A stretch of DNA of 64,000 nt from NCBI GenBank assembly GCA_009617715.1, contig VTFK01000268.1, forward strand, positions 186,001 to 250,000, read 5' to 3'. The translations under genes were made by a program, and so were the position numbers. This document shows positions 58,601 through 62,020 of this stretch, one piece after another. Source of the DNA: Plectrocnemia conspersa. Its lineage: Eukaryota > Arthropoda > Insecta > Trichoptera > Polycentropodidae. A model generated the notes under the pieces. The model searched no databases, had not been told where the DNA came from, and worked only from the letters and a program-made list of their open reading frames with translations. How positions within the stretch are numbered: position 1 is the first letter of the stretch; every line of letters starts with the position of its first letter.

Positions 58601-61600
58601 TTTAAAGCACTAAACAAATAAATAAATATAATTAAATATACCAAGAAAAAAATGTTTTTCATATGAAAATTTATACTTATCATAATTTAAAAAATAACAT
58701 TTTTATACTGCCTAAATTTATTATTTTTATTACAATTAAAATATATTGTTAAACATTAATTAAAAAAAAATCCAATTTTTGAAAAAATTATATTTGAGAG
58801 TGACATCGGAGAGACAGACTTAGCGTTTTATTTGTAAATATTATGAATATATATTTAAATAAAATATTACTTAGAACTAAAATAACACATACAATTCCCT
58901 ATAATAATATGCATTAAAACGTTCTTAGAATTTAGCATTTTTGCGGTAGTGGAGAAAGAGAGTGCGCTCTCTATTATAGAGCGTCTGGGGAAGGGGGAGG
59001 AAATCTTTTCCCTCGCCACCCCCGGCCGAATGGTAATTAAAACATTAAGAGTATTGTAATTTAAGGGCGGGGCTGTTTTATTTTCAAAAAGGCAAAGACA
59101 AAAAAGCCTCGGTCTACGGTATACAGACAGCCGGGCAGAGTTAGTGCAGCGAGTGCTCGTTAACGGGGCAGCTTCACTATGGCGTCGCCTTTGGGCTTTT
59201 TGTCTCGATTTTTATTAAAAGGGCACTAATGGATTATGCAAAGTGAGTTTTATTCCGATGTAGCTAGATCTCTGTTTATTTATTGAGCCCTTAAACATGC
59301 CACAATGGGCGTTTTACCTTAACGAACCCGGCGATTATGTTCGGTCCTTTTTCTCTCCGCTCCATCCCCTTCTTCTGTTTCTTCTTGTCCTATCGTTGCT
59401 TTTGCTTTTGCTTTCGACTCAATGAGAATATTCTGCGAAACGCCCACGGTGAAAGTTTATTGATGCGAATGAAGCGATTAATTAATGGAGAGTCGAGATC
59501 AATTGAATAATTATTGGTGATTGTTTTAGTTCGCTTCGTTCGTGCGTTTATTAACATTTGGGCTTTCAAGATATTTTTTTGTTGCTTATTTTAAGGTTAT
59601 TTACACAAAATATTTTTATAAATAAGGTTATCCCTTAATAAATGTAAGTTTTTTAAATTTTAGTTTTAACTGTCAGTATTGCTTTAGCCAAATGCCAATT
59701 TTTACCAAGTGAATAATTTATACGAAATTATATGTTTTATGAATTCAAAAAAATGGCAATTACGCCCACTAAAAACATTTGTAAAGTAGTAGATATCCGC
59801 AAATATCAAAGATGGTTTAATACAATTTAAATAAAAAATTACAATATCAAGTATAGTTCTAATGTGGGAGACCAAAAAAATATATTATGATATCATGGCT
59901 ACAGAAACATAAGCAGATTCTACCTAAACTGGCGAAGAAACTAAACCAGTTTGCCATTGCATAGACAAATAAAACAAACTTTAATACAAAGTGTATAGCA
60001 GGGGTGGCTAACCCAAATGATCTTGCGGGCCACTTTAGAAATGCATCATAACTCCGCGGCCCACATATAAAATTATATTTAGATATACTATAAATATTTT
60101 TTGGGAGTGAAAAATTGGAATATAATGAGTTATTATTATTGTGTTTAATATTATTCTTACATGTATACATATATAATATAATGATACTAAACGTACATTG
60201 TAAAGAATCTCGCGGGCCACAAAAATGTTCAAAACAGGCCGCGGGTTGGCCACTCCTGGTGTATAGATTTCACTCGAATTAAGAGAAAAAACATGTCATC
60301 GCGTATCTGTATATCCCAAGAGCTTCTGTAGATGGTCGCTTTTTCTCGATAATTTAATAAACAGAGATGTGGAATGTGTGTTGTACCACAAGAGTCACCT
60401 GTCAATTACGTTTTTTCTATATGATGAGATTGCAAACGTATTGTGCATTACGAAATTTTAAAATCGTGCCAAACTGCTGATTAGCCGGATTATTGTGCAT
60501 AATAAAGTAAAAATAAGGATATACTTGTCAACAGAAGTCGATTTGTTCTACAACAGGACAATGTACGCCCCCACGTAACATAAAGAAGCTTAGCTGGAAG
60601 ATTTTATCTCATCCACTATATTTTACAGACCTTGCTCCATCCGATTAACATTTATTGTGTTTGATGCAACATTTATATTAAAAAAATCAGAAAGCAGACG
60701 TGAAAAGGAAGATAACGGAATATGTTGCATCAAAGCCTCCCAACATATTATATAATACTTATTGAAATAAAAAAATGCTTTTAATCATGAAAATCAAAAT
60801 AAATATTCGTAAGTGATCTTTTGCTACAATAAAAAAAATATTTATTCCGAAATAATTTAATTTTTATTATAATTTAGAAATACTTTTTTAAAAAAAAAAG
60901 TTCTTTATAAGAAAGGTTAAAAATAAAATAATTTTAATTCAACAAAATAAAGTAGAAGAAAGTCAATGCAAATATTGGTTATTATTATATGTGCAAATTA
61001 AATTTTATACGTATATAGATGATATACTAATAAAATACATAAAATATTTTTTTTTGTAAATAAAAAAATCAATTTAATAATGTTTTAATTTAACCCCTTA
61101 TTGAAGATGTCAATCGAACTTTAAATTTAAAAATAGCAACAAATTAAATGGTCAGAATTTTATTTTCAGCCTATATTAGTATTTCTATTCAAGAATCTTA
61201 CGAGAAAAAAGTCAAATCGAGAAATTTTATTATATAAAATTAAATTTGTACAAAAAAGTTTGCAGCCACTGCCTGGGTATGGTATCTGGGTATGACAAAA
61301 AAATGTTTACAAATTTTTAACACAATTTTTAAATTGCCTTATTTTTGCTTATTAAATAAAATATGACACTCAGATAAAAAACCATTCCGTAGGTGTTCGT
61401 GCTACACGTAAATGCATACTTTCTCGGAAGATCCTAAATATTTGAATGACCAACATTTTTTAGCGATTTTTTATTACTCTAACCGGCCGGCGGCTTTATC
61501 TTTGCTTTGGTGATTTAAGAATCCGCTCACATAAGAATAAATATGAATTGCCATAATGCTAAACGATTTAGGGCTATTTTTATTTTTATAAATCGAGGGG

Positions 61601-61877
61601 TAGTATTTGATGTTGATGCAGGATATTCGGTATTTTATCTTTAATTACTGTTACGATTTTAAATAAGCTTTAGTATTGATGACTGATATACAATATTTAA
61701 TTTAATTTAAATATTGAGATAATAATATCAAGATGTAGTCCTAAATATAATATCAATAAAAAAAACATTGGTTATATAAATACCTTGCTTCTCCAGGAGG
61801 ACAGTCTTAACAGGAGCTGCCGGCTGGGTCGCCAACAACCACCACATGGACACGACGACAAACCTCGTCTTCCACAT
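10482..61877 (-). CDS. Sidestep (Side) family immunoglobulin receptor, 5' part of gene (six coding exons, partial)
   Basis: This is a spliced minus-strand gene with coding exons 61877-61784, 55279-55150, 34907-34699, 21648-21538, 11343-11140 and 10627-10482. The junction phases (1, 2, 1, 1, 1, 0) agree at every join and give 298 uninterrupted codons. Seen: an N-terminal hydrophobic signal sequence, then Ig1 (C49-C125, with WFRDDAGIPLYS and HWSAPGVFGPRAYF), Ig2 (C177-C229, W190) and the first half of Ig3 (C274, W287, CRSTGSRPNAIITWYKGK). These motifs are hallmarks of the insect Sidestep family, type I membrane proteins that bind Beaten path Ig proteins and guide motor axons or match synaptic partners. 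Inference: the end of Ig3 and all downstream domains lie left of position 1. The gene occupies more than 51 kb here because of long introns. The paralogue (Side, Side-II and so on) cannot be decided by eye. Confidence 0.93.
11140..11343 (-). CDS. Side-family exon 5: second half of Ig domain 2
   Basis: The exon encodes residues 182-250, including RPEPTVRWLVNGVLVDEEYE with core W190 and the F strand DLGSIFTCQAVNS with C229, which pairs with C177 of exon 4. It ends SFVLNIN before a split codon. The acceptor is TTACTTCACAG and the donor is AATT|GTGAGT at 11140/11139. Length is 204 nt, phase 1 in and 1 out; the final T joins TG of exon 6 to give Leu250. The intron to exon 6 is only 512 bp, the one short intron here. 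Confidence 0.95.
15000..15310. other. GC-raised island in intron 4
   Basis: About 300 bp with clearly higher GC content and no open frame of note. Candidate conserved non-coding sequence. Confidence 0.35.
17699..17745. repeat. Repeat-E copy (GCGTCCGGTATTTGCACACT)
   Basis: This GC-rich 45-bp block contains GCACACTCGCTAGCT. It recurs inverted at about 42050-42092 and in the same orientation at 56766-56806. It may be a transposon terminus; no partner end was found nearby. Confidence 0.6.
18992..19030. repeat. Repeat-C copy (CTCTTTGTTTGGAAAGGACG)
   Basis: CTACTCTTTGTTTGGAAAGGACGC is shared with 19331-19365 (same strand) and, inverted, with about 31456-31480. Following sequence at the latter two also matches loosely. 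It is a short dispersed repeat of unknown type. Confidence 0.5.
20430..20515. other. GC-rich transposon-end-like sequence
   Basis: GCGCACACGCACGGATTTGT and CCGTCGGACA..CGGACAGATCTGTC contain overlapping inverted repeats of the kind found at DNA-transposon termini. No matching second end was found. Confidence 0.35.
21220..21480. other. GC-raised block just inside intron 4
   Basis: It lies 60-320 bp past the exon 4 donor. Two overlapping minus-strand frames are open, but stops and the good donor at 21538 argue against readthrough coding. Candidate splicing or transcriptional element. Confidence 0.35.
21538..21648 (-). CDS. Side-family exon 4: first half of Ig domain 2
   Basis: The exon encodes residues 145-182, opening VPPERPTIVDSRGS and reaching the B strand LEGDNLVLNCRVSGG with C177. 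The VPPE(R/K)PTI linker between Ig1 and Ig2 is typical of Sidestep proteins. The acceptor is TTATCTTTTCAG (ending at 21649) and the donor is GGAG|GTAAAA at 21538/21537. The exon is 111 nt, phase 1 in and 1 out; the last G joins GC of exon 5 to make Gly182. It was found only from the splice sites and family motif, since no long open frame covers it. Confidence 0.92.
22294..22672. repeat. Repeat-B copy 1
   Basis: It starts ATTTTAATTAGTTGCGTTAG and matches 32665-33156. This copy lacks roughly 110 bp present in the other, near 22383. It includes an imperfect hairpin TGTACACCAAGTGTACA near 22528. In both places Repeat-B lies immediately left of a Repeat-A left end. Confidence 0.75.
22730..23807. 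mobile_element. Repeat-A copy 1: 1,078-bp TIR element with TTA target duplication
   Basis: The ends are inverted repeats starting TGCTTGCACTACACTCTCTG, identical over 20 bp and then diverging. TTA flanks both ends (22727-22729 and 23808-23810). The interior has GC-rich subterminal segments and an AT-rich centre, and no transposase frame, so it is non-autonomous. The 3-bp TTA/TAA target duplication, shared with copy 2, recalls PIF/Harbinger elements, but the terminal bases are not the usual ones and the superfamily is open. Short open frames on both strands at each end are by-products of the GC-rich ends. Confidence 0.85.
23814..23875. repeat. Dispersed repeat, paired with 35758-35815
   Basis: GTAACCTG.CAGGC.T.AGCCCAATG and the following bases are shared between the two loci in the same orientation. 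The element type is unknown. Here it begins just after the target duplication of Repeat-A copy 1. Confidence 0.6.
24235..24295. repeat. Twin perfect 31-bp palindromes
   Basis: Positions 24235-24265 and 24265-24295 are each perfect inverted repeats with 15-bp arms around a single central A (24250 and 24280). They share the core TGTACACTAAGTGTACA but have different outer arms (ATTTACA... and TCGGTGA...). Imperfect relatives lie at about 24029-24050, 22524-22548 and 33004-33028, all close to Repeat-A and Repeat-B. Confidence 0.9.
24300..24440. repeat. Dispersed repeat, paired with 29035-29180
   Basis: The two loci share GAGCTTGATA.GAATCAACG and, further on, ATGAATAAG.CTTGTG and AATATTCACATA in the same order, with moderate divergence. 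No coding potential is seen. Confidence 0.6.
24660..24870. repeat. Dispersed repeat, paired with 51018-51240
   Basis: This is the second copy of the block containing CTAAGCATTTCTTTAAACTA, in the same orientation, 250 bp ahead of a LINE RT remnant. An open frame of about 80 codons overlaps it but shows no domain that I recognise. Confidence 0.55.
25121..25355 (+). mobile_element. LINE reverse transcriptase remnant (Daphne-like)
   Basis: VYLCFINFEKAFNKVKHKKM is encoded at 25121-25180, the RT block containing the first catalytic region. NLRYTDDLMFIG is encoded at 25320-25355 and corresponds to the YADD active-site box with A changed to T. Stops and frameshifts lie between them. This is a pseudogenic fragment on the plus strand. 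Confidence 0.75.
26751..28013 (+). mobile_element. Decayed Daphne/Proto-like LINE fragment interrupted by Repeat-A copy 2
   Basis: Left of the insertion the plus strand reads FRDHREAVTNENQLEIGPHV then LKS, the linker just ahead of the reverse transcriptase in this LINE group. Right of it, after a frameshift in an A-run, it reads KSTGPDLIPK (27984-28013), the usual opening of the RT domain. The coding ancestor was continuous across the TAA target site. Frameshifts and loss of the remaining RT show that the LINE is dead. Confidence 0.7.
26831..27948. mobile_element. Repeat-A copy 2: 1,118-bp TIR element with TAA target duplication
   Basis: It has the same end-to-end layout as copy 1, with ends TGCTTGTACTACACTCTCTA and, reversed, TGCCTGAACTACACTCTCTG. 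It is flanked by TAA at 26828-26830 and 27949-27951. The interior matches copy 1 almost throughout with scattered substitutions. Its insertion splits a decayed LINE reading frame (see 26751-28013). No transposase is encoded. Confidence 0.85.
28500..28900. other. GC-raised island in intron 3
   Basis: The sequence is enriched in GC, with a 75-codon plus-strand frame that has no recognised domain. Candidate non-coding element. Confidence 0.3.
29035..29180. repeat. Dispersed repeat, paired with 24300-24440
   Basis: This is the second copy of the block; it follows an A-run at about 29018-29036. The type is unknown. Confidence 0.55.
29560..30110. other. GC-raised island in intron 3
   Basis: A mix of CpG-bearing sequence and pyrimidine tracts (TTTTTTTTCTTTCTTTTTTT near 30000). 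No exon is supported. Confidence 0.3.
31008..31300. repeat. Block starting GTGTGACTTTGCAG, shared with 39036
   Basis: GTGTGACTTTGCAGYCARWA and GACGC after it are shared with 39036-39062, after which the two diverge. The rest is T/G/C-richer than its surroundings, with no open frame. Possibly a decayed element end. Confidence 0.4.
31375..31480. repeat. Repeat-C copy, inverted
   Basis: Reversed, it reads CTACTCTTTGTTTGGAAAGG, then a ...CATAATACTATTGTTATTCTA stretch, paralleling 19326-19400. There is no coding content. Confidence 0.5.
32584..32664. mobile_element. Repeat-A copy 4: left 80 bp only
   Basis: It starts TGCCTGCACTACACTCTCTG after TTA (32581-32583) and matches the left end of Repeat-A through the GAAGTCGGCCGAG stretch. 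It then switches abruptly at about 32665 into Repeat-B. Confidence 0.75.
32665..33156. repeat. Repeat-B copy 2
   Basis: This is the longer copy of the block at 22294, again directly followed by a Repeat-A left end. It begins precisely where Repeat-A copy 4 breaks off. It contains the related hairpin TGTACACCAAGTGTTCA near 33008, and no coding sequence was seen. Confidence 0.75.
33158..33633. mobile_element. Repeat-A copy 3: left half only
   Basis: It starts TGCTAGCACTACATTCTCTG after TTA and follows copies 1 and 2 through the CATAAGGCATAAAAATGATA region, then breaks off near 33633, where the other copies continue. The right half and right terminal repeat are missing. Confidence 0.8.
34326..34538 (-). 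mobile_element. Non-LTR retrotransposon RT fragment (CR1/Jockey type)
   Basis: The minus strand encodes VVYTDFQKAFTEIV, a gap, then RFGVPHGSNLGPLLFLFLI. These are RT blocks from the CR1/Jockey group (YTDF.KAFD...GVPQGS.LGPLLF). The sequence between is shortened and the YADD box is absent, so this is a dead fragment. It is only about 160 bp from exon 3 of the Side gene. Confidence 0.85.
34699..34907 (-). CDS. Side-family exon 3: second half of Ig domain 1
   Basis: The exon encodes residues 75-145. It contains HWSAPGVFGPRAYF and LKDVKRHDEGVYRCRVDYRN, in which D119-E120-G121-V122-Y123-R124-C125 is the textbook DxGxYxC F strand. C125 pairs with C49 of the previous exon. It ends FRYNFTVI in the G strand. 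The acceptor is TTGTTGTTACAG (34910-34908 region) and the donor is ATAG|GTGAGT at 34699/34698. Length is 209 nt, phase 2 in and 1 out. The overlapping plus-strand open frame is a shadow. Confidence 0.96.
35758..35815. repeat. Dispersed repeat, paired with 23814-23875
   Basis: This is the second copy of the short block containing AGCCCAATG. It lies in intron 2 with no Repeat-A beside it, which suggests the block is an independent element. Confidence 0.55.
37377..37493 (+). mobile_element. LINE reverse transcriptase remnant
   Basis: QYSGFREKRS (37377-37406) and, in a shifted frame, IIGAIFLDFKRALISL and on to a stop near 37493 recall the FR.G.S and F.DFKRAF blocks of non-LTR reverse transcriptases. 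A degenerate GVPQG-like stretch may follow near 37620. The clade is uncertain and the fragment is pseudogenic. Confidence 0.6.
38140..38208. repeat. Duplicated 69-bp GC-rich block, copy 1
   Basis: It aligns without gaps to 43816-43884 at 62 of 69 positions; the core GTTAATGTCGTCATCGATTC is identical. Both copies lie in intron 2, in the same orientation and inside GC-raised surroundings. See the finding on this pair. Confidence 0.8.
39036..39620. other. GC-raised block, possible decayed element
   Basis: It begins with the GTGTGACTTTGCAG repeat shared with 31008 and continues as moderately GC-rich unique sequence. Overlapping minus-strand open frames of 73 and 81 codons cover 39312-39603, but neither shows a domain I recognise. 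Confidence 0.4.
39980..40340. other. GC-raised island in intron 2
   Basis: It includes GGACCCTCGACCCTCGACG (tandem ACCCTCG) near 40232 and CCCCAGACTCCCCTTCGCCG. The 104-codon plus frame shows no domain. Confidence 0.35.
40585..40667. other. Long imperfect hairpin (17-bp perfect outer stem)
   Basis: GCATATAATTGGACGAG (40585-40601) is repeated in perfect complement at 40651-40667. Inside, TGTA/TACA and ACACG/CGTGT can extend the stem to about 26 pairs, with a loop of about 25 nt. The shape recalls a microRNA precursor or a very short MITE. There is no evidence of expression. Confidence 0.5.
42050..42092. repeat. Repeat-E copy, inverted
   Basis: GAGGTACCGCAGCTAGCGAG and on to CGGACGCTC is the reverse complement of the block at 17699. 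Confidence 0.6.
43120..43708 (+). mobile_element. hAT transposon remnant: transposase C-terminus and right end
   Basis: The frame running through 43155-43340 encodes MYKLCRLIFIIPVSTLTVEL, then TFSYLKCIKTSVCNEVRLFT. This resembles the hAT dimerisation domain (PVSTA..ERSFS.LK.IKT.LRN...RL). About 370 bp beyond it, the sequence ending CACGGCACGCTACTG (43708) reads CAGTAGCGTGCCGTG when reversed, a hAT-like terminal repeat. I could not find the left end. Only the tail of the transposase survives. Confidence 0.7.
43800..44360. other. GC-raised island in intron 2
   Basis: This is the largest CpG-bearing block in the window, starting with copy 2 of the duplicated 69-bp block. Three frames of 78-114 codons overlap on both strands, a composition effect. 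Candidate enhancer or conserved element. Confidence 0.35.
43816..43884. repeat. Duplicated 69-bp GC-rich block, copy 2
   Basis: This is the partner of 38140-38208. It stands at the left edge of a GC-raised island that continues to about 44360. Confidence 0.8.
44770..44880. repeat. Repeat-D copy, diverged
   Basis: CGATTTTTTCAAATATTCTAACCGATCC and CTTTGCTTTGGTAATCTAAG align with 61463-61512. The GC-rich centre is eroded. Confidence 0.5.
45068..46703. mobile_element. 1,636-bp TIR DNA transposon of unrecognised family, decayed
   Basis: The terminal inverted repeats 45068-45100 and 46671-46703 match at 31 of 33 positions; they start GAGCCGTTGATTTTGAAAGT. ATAT flanks both ends, a likely 4-bp (or TA-based) target duplication. 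Related TTGCTTTTGAAA motifs recur inside both ends (near 45213 and 46490). The plus strand holds broken coding traces: KRRRILELSDLSSYEESSGY, CHCKQGCINQINFEER and LPKRGRPRIFDK. The Cys-His-Cys cluster suggests a transposase-type protein, but I cannot name the family. Confidence 0.75.
47880..48240. other. GC-raised island in intron 2
   Basis: Unique sequence of raised GC content. TGCAAAGGGTTGAAAGGGCT and GAACC near 47370 are partly echoed in complement (AGCCCTTTGAACCTCTTTGCATCATGCAT) near 48191, so it may be the right arm of an inverted repeat. Confidence 0.35.
48572..49329 (+). mobile_element. LINE reverse transcriptase remnant (Daphne/Proto-like)
   Basis: The RT blocks occur in the correct order on the plus strand: KSTEPDLIFVELLK (48572-48613), FGLKKGLGTRETLLWTQTLL and then YIFFIDFKKAFNRLKYDNLM (48828-49018, 63 open codons), ICYADDTTIFAETVDELR (about 49136-49189) and KHFKYLGSYVNRDV (from 49282). 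The intact YADD box identifies the polymerase palm. Stops and deletions between blocks make it a pseudogene. A probable C-terminal piece lies at 50850-50945. Confidence 0.85.
50048..50319. mobile_element. MITE, about 270 bp, long imperfect terminal inverted repeats
   Basis: The ends run inwards from AGCGCAAAAA, and the inner arms CGTCAAAAGCAATAAAATC (from 50091) and its complement near 50268-50286 are perfect. The arms continue into GC-rich GTCGGCGCCGTCGC and its counterpart. No target duplication is obvious. The open frame across it on the minus strand is an artefact of the arms. It sits between RT and C-terminal pieces of a LINE. Part of its centre (TTTGATTTTCACTTATT) recurs at about 50351. 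Confidence 0.7.
50850..50945 (+). mobile_element. Probable C-terminal end of the same LINE
   Basis: The plus strand reads RERPKGYLELIRKVVANVWN, which fits the GRPK..W.DLIRKVA...W motif at the C-terminus of RT polyproteins in this group. It lies about 1.5 kb after the last RT block, with a MITE in between. The call is tentative. Confidence 0.45.
51018..51240. repeat. Dispersed repeat, paired with 24660-24870
   Basis: The two loci share ATGC.GCTAAGC.TTT.TTTAAACTACT.AAGGGTT and later TCC.CGATTACGTCC-like, GGTTCCTTAA and GCATTAAG segments. Here it follows the LINE remnant; at 24660 it precedes one. It may be LINE untranslated sequence or a separate element. Confidence 0.55.
51560..51840. other. 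GC-raised island in intron 2
   Basis: CpG-rich sequence (GGGCCGCATCC, GTCCGCGGGCCGCCCCGG). The 65-codon minus frame is without known motifs. Confidence 0.3.
55150..55279 (-). CDS. Side-family exon 2: first half of Ig domain 1
   Basis: The exon encodes residues 32-75: VRTVDVQAVEGKNAELPC, then the C-strand MVFWFRDDAGIPLYS. The EGK..ELPCD stretch with C49 is the B strand, and W64 is the core tryptophan of Ig1. The acceptor is a T-rich tract ending CAG (intron base 55280), and the donor is CAG|GTACGT (intron from 55149). The exon is 130 nt, entering with two bases and leaving with two (AG). It joins to T of exon 3 to give Ser75, which rebuilds the family motif GIPLYSFDVR across the junction. Confidence 0.94.
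56050..56420. other. GC-raised island in intron 1
   Basis: Moderately GC-rich, with ACACGTG (near 56213) and CACACGTGTGACGC (near 56266), E-box-like palindromes. There is no exon. Confidence 0.3.
56766..56806. repeat. Repeat-E copy
   Basis: GGTCCGGTATTTGTACACTT and ACTAGCTGCGGTACCTC match the blocks at 17699 and 42050 (reversed), with a few substitutions. Confidence 0.6.
58950..59560. other. GC-raised island in intron 1
   Basis: About 600 bp of clearly higher GC content about 2.2 kb from exon 1, including GGGGAAGGGGGAGG and a CTTTTGCTTTTGCTTTCG tract. There is no coding frame. The position favours an intronic enhancer or promoter-proximal element, but that is inference. Confidence 0.4.
59999..60258. 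mobile_element. hAT MITE, 260 bp, with perfect 8-bp target duplication
   Basis: The left end is CAGGGGTGGCTAACCC and the right end, reversed, is CAGGAGTGGCCAACCC. The direct 8-bp repeat GTGTATAG lies exactly at both borders (59991-59998 and 60259-60266). Subterminal GCGGGCCAC occurs in both arms. End sequence and duplication length are diagnostic of hAT. It is non-autonomous, and the intact duplication suggests a fairly recent insertion. Confidence 0.92.
60300..60770 (+). pseudogene. Mariner transposase remnant
   Basis: The plus strand encodes FLDNLINRDVECVLY (near 60348), then LVNRSRFVLQQDNVRPHVT (about 60518-60574) and, after a frameshift, WKILSHPLYFTDLAPSD (from about 60597) and ITEYVASKPPN (from about 60714). 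These match the mariner catalytic region: DE.W, Q.DNARPH with the second Asp, and L.HPPYSPDLAPSD with the third Asp. Several stops and frameshifts are present. The first Asp motif (DEK) is altered to DVE. Confidence 0.85.
61479..61590. repeat. Repeat-D copy
   Basis: This is the second well-preserved copy of the CTAACCGGCCGGCGG block, sharing a further AATTGCCA.AATGC..AACGATTTA-like tail with the copy at 6724. It lies about 190 bp from the exon 1 donor. Confidence 0.6.
61784..61877 (-). CDS. Side-family exon 1 (coding): start codon and signal peptide
   Basis: The exon encodes residues 1-31, beginning MWKTRFVVVSMWWLLATQP. A basic start followed by a hydrophobic core (FVVVSMWWLLA) looks like a secretory signal peptide, probably cut near residues 16-22. 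The ATG at 61877-61875 has A at -3 (ACGATG). The frame stays open upstream to about 61934 but contains no other ATG, so this is the first usable start. The exon ends ...AAGCAAG, followed by the donor GTATTT (61783 downwards), in phase 1. The split codon becomes Val32 when joined to the TA that opens the next exon. Confidence 0.85.
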
Positions 61878-61893
61878 CGTCCCCCTTTCGCCT

Positions 61894-61947
61894 CTATAAC
61901 GCCTCTTTATCACCACCCGAAAACTCTTCTGCACGAGTCCTCGTCAT
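61894..61947 (-). CDS. Upstream ORF 2 in predicted 5' leader
   Basis: An ATG at 61947-61945 opens 17 codons ending in TAG at 61896-61894, 16 bp before the Side start codon and in a different frame. It is close enough to affect reinitiation at 61877. The call depends on the leader being transcribed. Confidence 0.3.
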   Translation of the reverse strand: MTRTRAEEFSGGDKEAL

Positions 61948-61960
61948 GTTTCCTCGCGTT

Positions 61961-62008
61961 TCAAGAGGCCGGCACCACTTTACCGATTAACATCACTCGC
62001 GGCAGCAT
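61961..62008 (-). CDS. Upstream ORF 1 in predicted 5' leader
   Basis: An ATG at 62008-62006 opens 15 codons and a TGA at 61963-61961, out of frame with the main start. It exists as an mRNA feature only if the leader starts at or above 62020. uORFs of this kind usually lower translation of the main frame; the peptide itself resembles nothing known. Confidence 0.3.
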   Translation of the reverse strand: MLPRVMLIGKVVPAS

Positions 62009-62020
62009 TCCGGGCCGAGC

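Larger units (their letters stand above)
55280..61783 (-). other. Intron 1 (6.5 kb)
   Basis: The intron runs from the signal-peptide exon to Ig1. It contains a hAT MITE, a mariner remnant, a copy of the Repeat-D end and GC-raised blocks at 56050-56420 and 58950-59560. The interval 57000-58940 is AT-rich and shows nothing recognisable. Confidence 0.75.
61878..62020 (-). other. Predicted 5' leader of the Side-family mRNA
   Basis: Upstream of the start codon the sequence is GC-raised for about 140 bp. On the minus strand a good acceptor (T-rich tract then TTAGTTTCAG) ends at 62021. If it is used, coding exon 1 runs 62020-61784 and the message has at least one non-coding exon further right, possibly outside the window. 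This is inferred from sequence only; a transcription start inside this block is the alternative. Confidence 0.45.
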
